A stretch of 64,000 bases of DNA. Source: Pithys albifrons albifrons (taxonomy: Eukaryota > Chordata > Aves > Passeriformes > Thamnophilidae). The position numbers and the translations under genes were made by a program. Location: positions 12,986,501 to 13,050,500 of the forward strand of contig NC_092475.1 in NCBI RefSeq assembly GCF_047495875.1, given 5' to 3'. Of the stretch, positions 60,501 to 64,000 are shown one piece after another (position 1 is the first letter of the stretch; each line of letters starts with the position of its first letter). Below the pieces are notes generated by a model that did no database searches, was not told where the DNA came from, and was given only the letters and a program-made list of their open reading frames with translations.

Positions 60501-63500
60501 GTAAGACCCCAGAACGCTGCTTTTCCCAGGGAATAGCTCTAGCCAGGAGGGAAGGCTCTGCTCCTGGAACTCACTGGGCACATCTCAGCCATTAGCCAGG
60601 TCACAGGGAGTGTTAGCCACGGTGTGCTGCTGTAAGGAAGTGGGGCTGAGGCTTGCCTGCTGCTCTGTAATGCATGCAGGATGTCTGTATTCCCCCTCTA
60701 CCCCCCTGCCTGCTCCTGCCTTGCTCCTGGTGCTCCCTTGAGTCCTTCTCTTTGCAGGTGCAGCCTTGATTTCCACCATAAACTCCTTAAGAAATTGAAG
60801 TCTTTTATCAGGTCAGCTTCAAACAAACCAAGTGCTGGGCTTTTCACTCTATCTTTTGGAGCAGTTAATTCCCACTCTGCTGTATCTCACTTTGCAGGCA
60901 GCATTCCTGCAGCTGAGATTAGAAAGTTTTTCTTCTTTTAATTTCCCAGCCTTGAAAATTCCTTGCTGTCCATCCAGATTCTCTTTTCTCCATCTTCTCT
61001 GTATAATCTTTCCTATTAAGCCATGGTTGATCCTGATCCTGCCTGGCTGTAACACAGCCTTGCACCCACTTTTTCTACTAGGGTGTTGCTTAGAGGTGAT
61101 CCACAGACAGGATGGACCTCCAGCCTCTTCTTACAGCCTCTGTTTTCCTCCCTTAGCCAACATTTAAGCCATTAATGTCTTTTTCAAAGCATCATTCCAT
61201 AGCAAAGCTGCTTTACTTTGTCAGGCATTGAGTTATCTGACCCCGGCACATGGCATGTACATATTTTCCAGGCCCTTCTCACCCCTTTTTTCCTGCACAG
61301 ATTGTTCCCTAGCTGGCTCTGCACTGCTCTGCTGTCCATGACAGTGTCTGAGCTATCTCACAGTTTCACACTGGCAGTGGGATTCGGGGATTTATAATCC
61401 AGCCTCTTGGAGGACTCACACTGATGTGCTGCGTGATGCTGGCAACAGCACTAATCACTGGGTTATCCCGCCAGACACATTGTCCCCATCTTTGTATGCT
61501 GAGGGATTTTTAATGGCTCTCCTTTTGCTCAGGCAGAAAAAGACCATTAGCAAAGTGACAGAAATTAATTTTTCCAATGAGAATGCTTGGCACACTGTTA
61601 AGGGCCAAGAAACCTGAATCTGCTGATTGCGGATGACTTAATTGCCTCTTTCCAAGATAAATGAGAGGTGCGACCTATGGTGAAGTTCATTCTTGCTTTT
61701 TTATTTCTCAGTTGCACCAGAGGGTCTTGGTCAGAGTCAGTGGGTGTGTGTCTTGCCCTGTCAAACCCCACAGCTTGGGCAGGTGAGGAGGAGCACATTG
61801 GAACAAAGCCATGCCTAGCTGTGGATCGCTGACAAAGGGTTGGAAAAGCAGCAAAACCTTGTGACTTTTGAGGGCCTAAAGCAGAATTTAAGAGCAGCCC
61901 TAGATGATGACTTTGTTCTCAGGAGTTTATCATCCTCCTCTCCCCAAACCAGTAATCCCCCTGGTCTGGGTATGCTGCCTCCTTTGCTTCAGCACTGTCT
62001 TCTCACCTGGAAACAGAGTCCCAGCCAGGCTGTGTGGTCTGTGGTGGAGCAGCTCCTGATGATGTGCAGGATCAGATAACTGCCAGCTGCCCTGTGGTGG
62101 TGCCGTTGGCACAGGGTCAGGAGGGGGGAGCCCAGAAACACAGGGAGCTGTTATGGGGCTGTGTGTAACGGCAGCCCCGGCCCAGCTCCCTCCGCTTCCG
62201 TGGATCACCCCAGCCTGCCAATGCTCCCATCCTTGGCATCCTCTCCCGAGGGTCACCCACAGCCCCTGGGCTCCCCAGGGGTTGCCCAGCCCCTGGTTCT
62301 CCCAGGGTATAAATAGAGCCCATTGCTCTCCCCAGGCTTTCATCTGAAAGAATAAGAGGAAGTGAAATAGAGAAGGGGGGAAGCGCCTCAGTTGTGGCTG
62401 TCGGACAGCGCGGGGCTGCACAGCCCTTTGCTGTTTGAGAGCAGCTTCTCTGGGCAGCCTCCCCCCTATTTGTAACACTTTTATTATGAAATAAATGCCT
62501 TCATGGGTAATTGTCAGAGGCCTGGCCTTTCACATAGCTCTGGTTTTCTGGTGCTCCATGCTAACTAATCCTGTGGGTACATCCTGACATCCCTGCCCCT
62601 TTGCCACGTTGGGGAAACTGCTGTGGACAGGAGTTTTCCAGGTCACTTTTCTCCATAACAAAAGGCATGAGCTCCTTTTGCCTTTGTACCTCCATCCTCT
62701 CAATCCTTGCCTTCACCTTTTTCTCATCATTTCTCAGGCTATGAAAGGCCACATCTTTGTTGGCCCCCAAAGAGCCTGTCACCCTTTGGTTAGCAGGAAC
62801 CACCTTTGTTGGTCTCTGTAGCCTTATCTTTCCTTGCATCTCAACTGACTCTGGTGAAGTTTCCCTCCGGTGCTCACCATGAAGGTCCAGGTGTGTAGAG
62901 CCTTTCCAGCCTCCGACCCTGGTGAGCCCCAGAGTGGTTTAACTGTTCAAGGGCTTCCTGTCTTCTTCTTGGAAAACCCCTCACTGAGTTCAGCAGGATT
63001 TGATATGATCCTTATGAAGCTGCAGCGGAAGTTTTGGCAATTTTTTGCAAGTTGCTGCTTCTTCCACAGGCAAGGGGCAGTTCTGCTGAATGGCATCAGG
63101 GCTTCTCTGAGCACCAGGCAAGGGGCAGTGCTGCTGGATGGCATCAGGGCTTCTCTGAACACCATCTGAAATGGTTTTTATGGCTTGTGACCTCCTCGTC
63201 AGGGCTTACATCCATAAGGAATCCAGGGCTGGGCTTTTAAGGATAACCCAGTGGATCAGGAACATTATATTTACATTGATGTGCTATTCACCTCTGAAAT
63301 TCTGGGTTCATACCGAGCTGGGGCCCTGGTGCACAGCTGCTCGTCAGACAGGCCTCGAGATTGTGCAACCACAGCCTGGGGATGTCAACAATTTATTCTA
63401 ATCCCTTGCCGAGTTCCCAGACTTCCAGCCTTTCAGTCTGTTTCGACATGCTCACCACTTACAAGAGGCAAAGTTGCAGATGGGACCAGGTTGGAAAAAA

Positions 63501-63716
63501 CAACAGTGTTTGCGAAATTCCCTGTAAATCCCTGGGGAGGGATGGTGGGTGGGTGCTGGGGCAGGATCTGTCAGCACTCCTTGGGGTGAGGTGGAGGCAC
63601 CTGAGCTGCCATCTGTCACCAGCAGCCTCCCGGGTGGGAGATGGATCCTCCTAAGCACCAGACCACAGGGATGTGCCCACCTGATGCTCAGTGTCGCTTC
63701 TGCCTCCCATTTGCAG
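60501..63716 (+). other. CBFA2T2: CBFA2T2 intron 2
   Basis: Begins gtaagacc and ends cccatttgcag. It holds a tandem 48-bp duplication at 63,068-63,163 and otherwise plain non-repetitive sequence. No coding exon or transposon was recognised. The remaining bases from 63,959 to the window end are the start of intron 3 (gtaagtcc). Confidence 0.85.
63068..63163 (+). repeat. Tandem 48-bp duplication in intron 2
   Basis: Two adjacent copies begin aggcaaggggcagt at 63,068 and 63,116, each continuing to gggcttctctga. They differ at a few positions. The unit is a multiple of three, so the surrounding frame stays open, but there are no splice signals or homology to support an exon. Confidence 0.9.
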
Positions 63717-63958
63717 TGCCCAATGGAATAAACCATTCCCCTCCGACACTGAATGGAGCACCATCCCCACCACAGAGGCTGAGCAATGGTCCTTCCTCTT
63801 CCTCCTCCTCCTCCCTGACAAACCAGCAGCTCCCAGCCACGTGTGGTGCCCGGCAGCTCAGCAAGCTGAAGCGCTTCCTCACCACCCTGCAGCAGTTTGG
63901 CAACGACATCTCACCGGAGATCGGGGAGAAGGTCCGGACCCTCGTCCTGGCCTTGGTG
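63717..63958 (+). CDS. CBFA2T2: CBFA2T2 coding exon 3 (Ser tract and start of NHR1/TAFH domain)
   Basis: Exon of 242 nt encoding residue 58 (last two bases, Leu after joining) to 138, ending on a codon boundary. The acceptor is cccatttgcag at 63,716; the donor is TTGGTG|gtaagt at 63,959. It encodes [20 protein letters not shown], then a run of seven serines (about residues 84-90), then [20 protein letters not shown] and the following residues to VRTLVLALV. The portion from [12 protein letters not shown] on is the first helix region of NHR1/TAFH, shared with TAF4 and used in ETO proteins to bind E-proteins and other transcription factors. [12 protein letters not shown] is typical of CBFA2T2, while the paralogues read GERVRTLVLGLV. 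The seven-serine run is more regular than my recollection of the mammalian sequence (Ala and Thr interruptions). The domain is completed by exons beyond the window. Confidence 0.96.
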
Positions 63959-64000
63959 GTAAGTCCTTCACCAGCCCGGGCTGCCTGGATTTTCCCAGAG

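Noticed and set aside
62880..62950. caccATGAAGGTCCAG followed by gtgtgtag, looking like a start codon and donor
   Set aside because: No homology to a CBFA2T2 N-terminus; the donor is weak and it lies between exons 2 and 3, where it would bypass exon 2.
1..64000. tRNA, rRNA or microRNA genes
   Set aside because: No B-box-like GGTTCGA(A/T)TCC with a matching A-box and no recognised rRNA segment was seen. MicroRNA hairpins cannot be excluded by eye.

Overview
The window is vertebrate nuclear DNA, and almost certainly from a bird. It carries about fourteen 5'-truncated copies of CR1, the dominant LINE of bird genomes, including three nearly identical young copies. It has no bacterial-style gene density, and its only convincing protein-coding sequence is three short, widely spaced, spliced exons. 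The spliced product matches the start of CBFA2T2 (MTGR1), a member of the ETO/MTG family of transcriptional co-repressors. The avian assignment rests on CR1 and general sequence character; I cannot name the species.

Layout. Positions 1-13,170 are intergenic sequence upstream of CBFA2T2. They hold CR1 fragments, simple repeats and a possible old LTR relic, with no gene I can support. Positions 13,170-14,227 hold an LTR-like segment followed by a G-rich minisatellite of about 27 bp per unit. Positions 14,228-14,650 are a compact CpG island with the CBFA2T2 promoter, a 5' leader containing a GGGCC G-run block, and coding exon 1, which encodes nine codons plus one base and ends at a gtaagc donor at 14,481. 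A second minisatellite of 15-bp units follows at once (about 14,654-15,140).

Intron 1 runs from 14,481 to 60,356 (about 45.9 kb). It contains most of the CR1 copies, a 17-bp GC-rich minisatellite (33,983-34,365), a triplicated unit of about 140 bp (30,266-30,690), small duplications, and several CpG-containing stretches that could be enhancers or an alternative promoter. Coding exon 2 (60,357-60,500) and coding exon 3 (63,717-63,958) close the window. Exon 3 opens the NHR1/TAFH domain. The gene continues beyond 64,000.

The three exons splice in frame (phases 1, 2 and 0) to give 138 residues: a short N-terminus, a Pro/Ser-rich segment, a seven-serine tract, and the first ~39 residues of NHR1/TAFH. 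The long repeat-encoded reading frames around 13.6-15.3 kb and 34 kb are artefacts of tandem repetition. The most unusual feature is the CBFA2T2 first exon and promoter island lying between two unrelated minisatellites, with a predicted G-quadruplex block in the leader.
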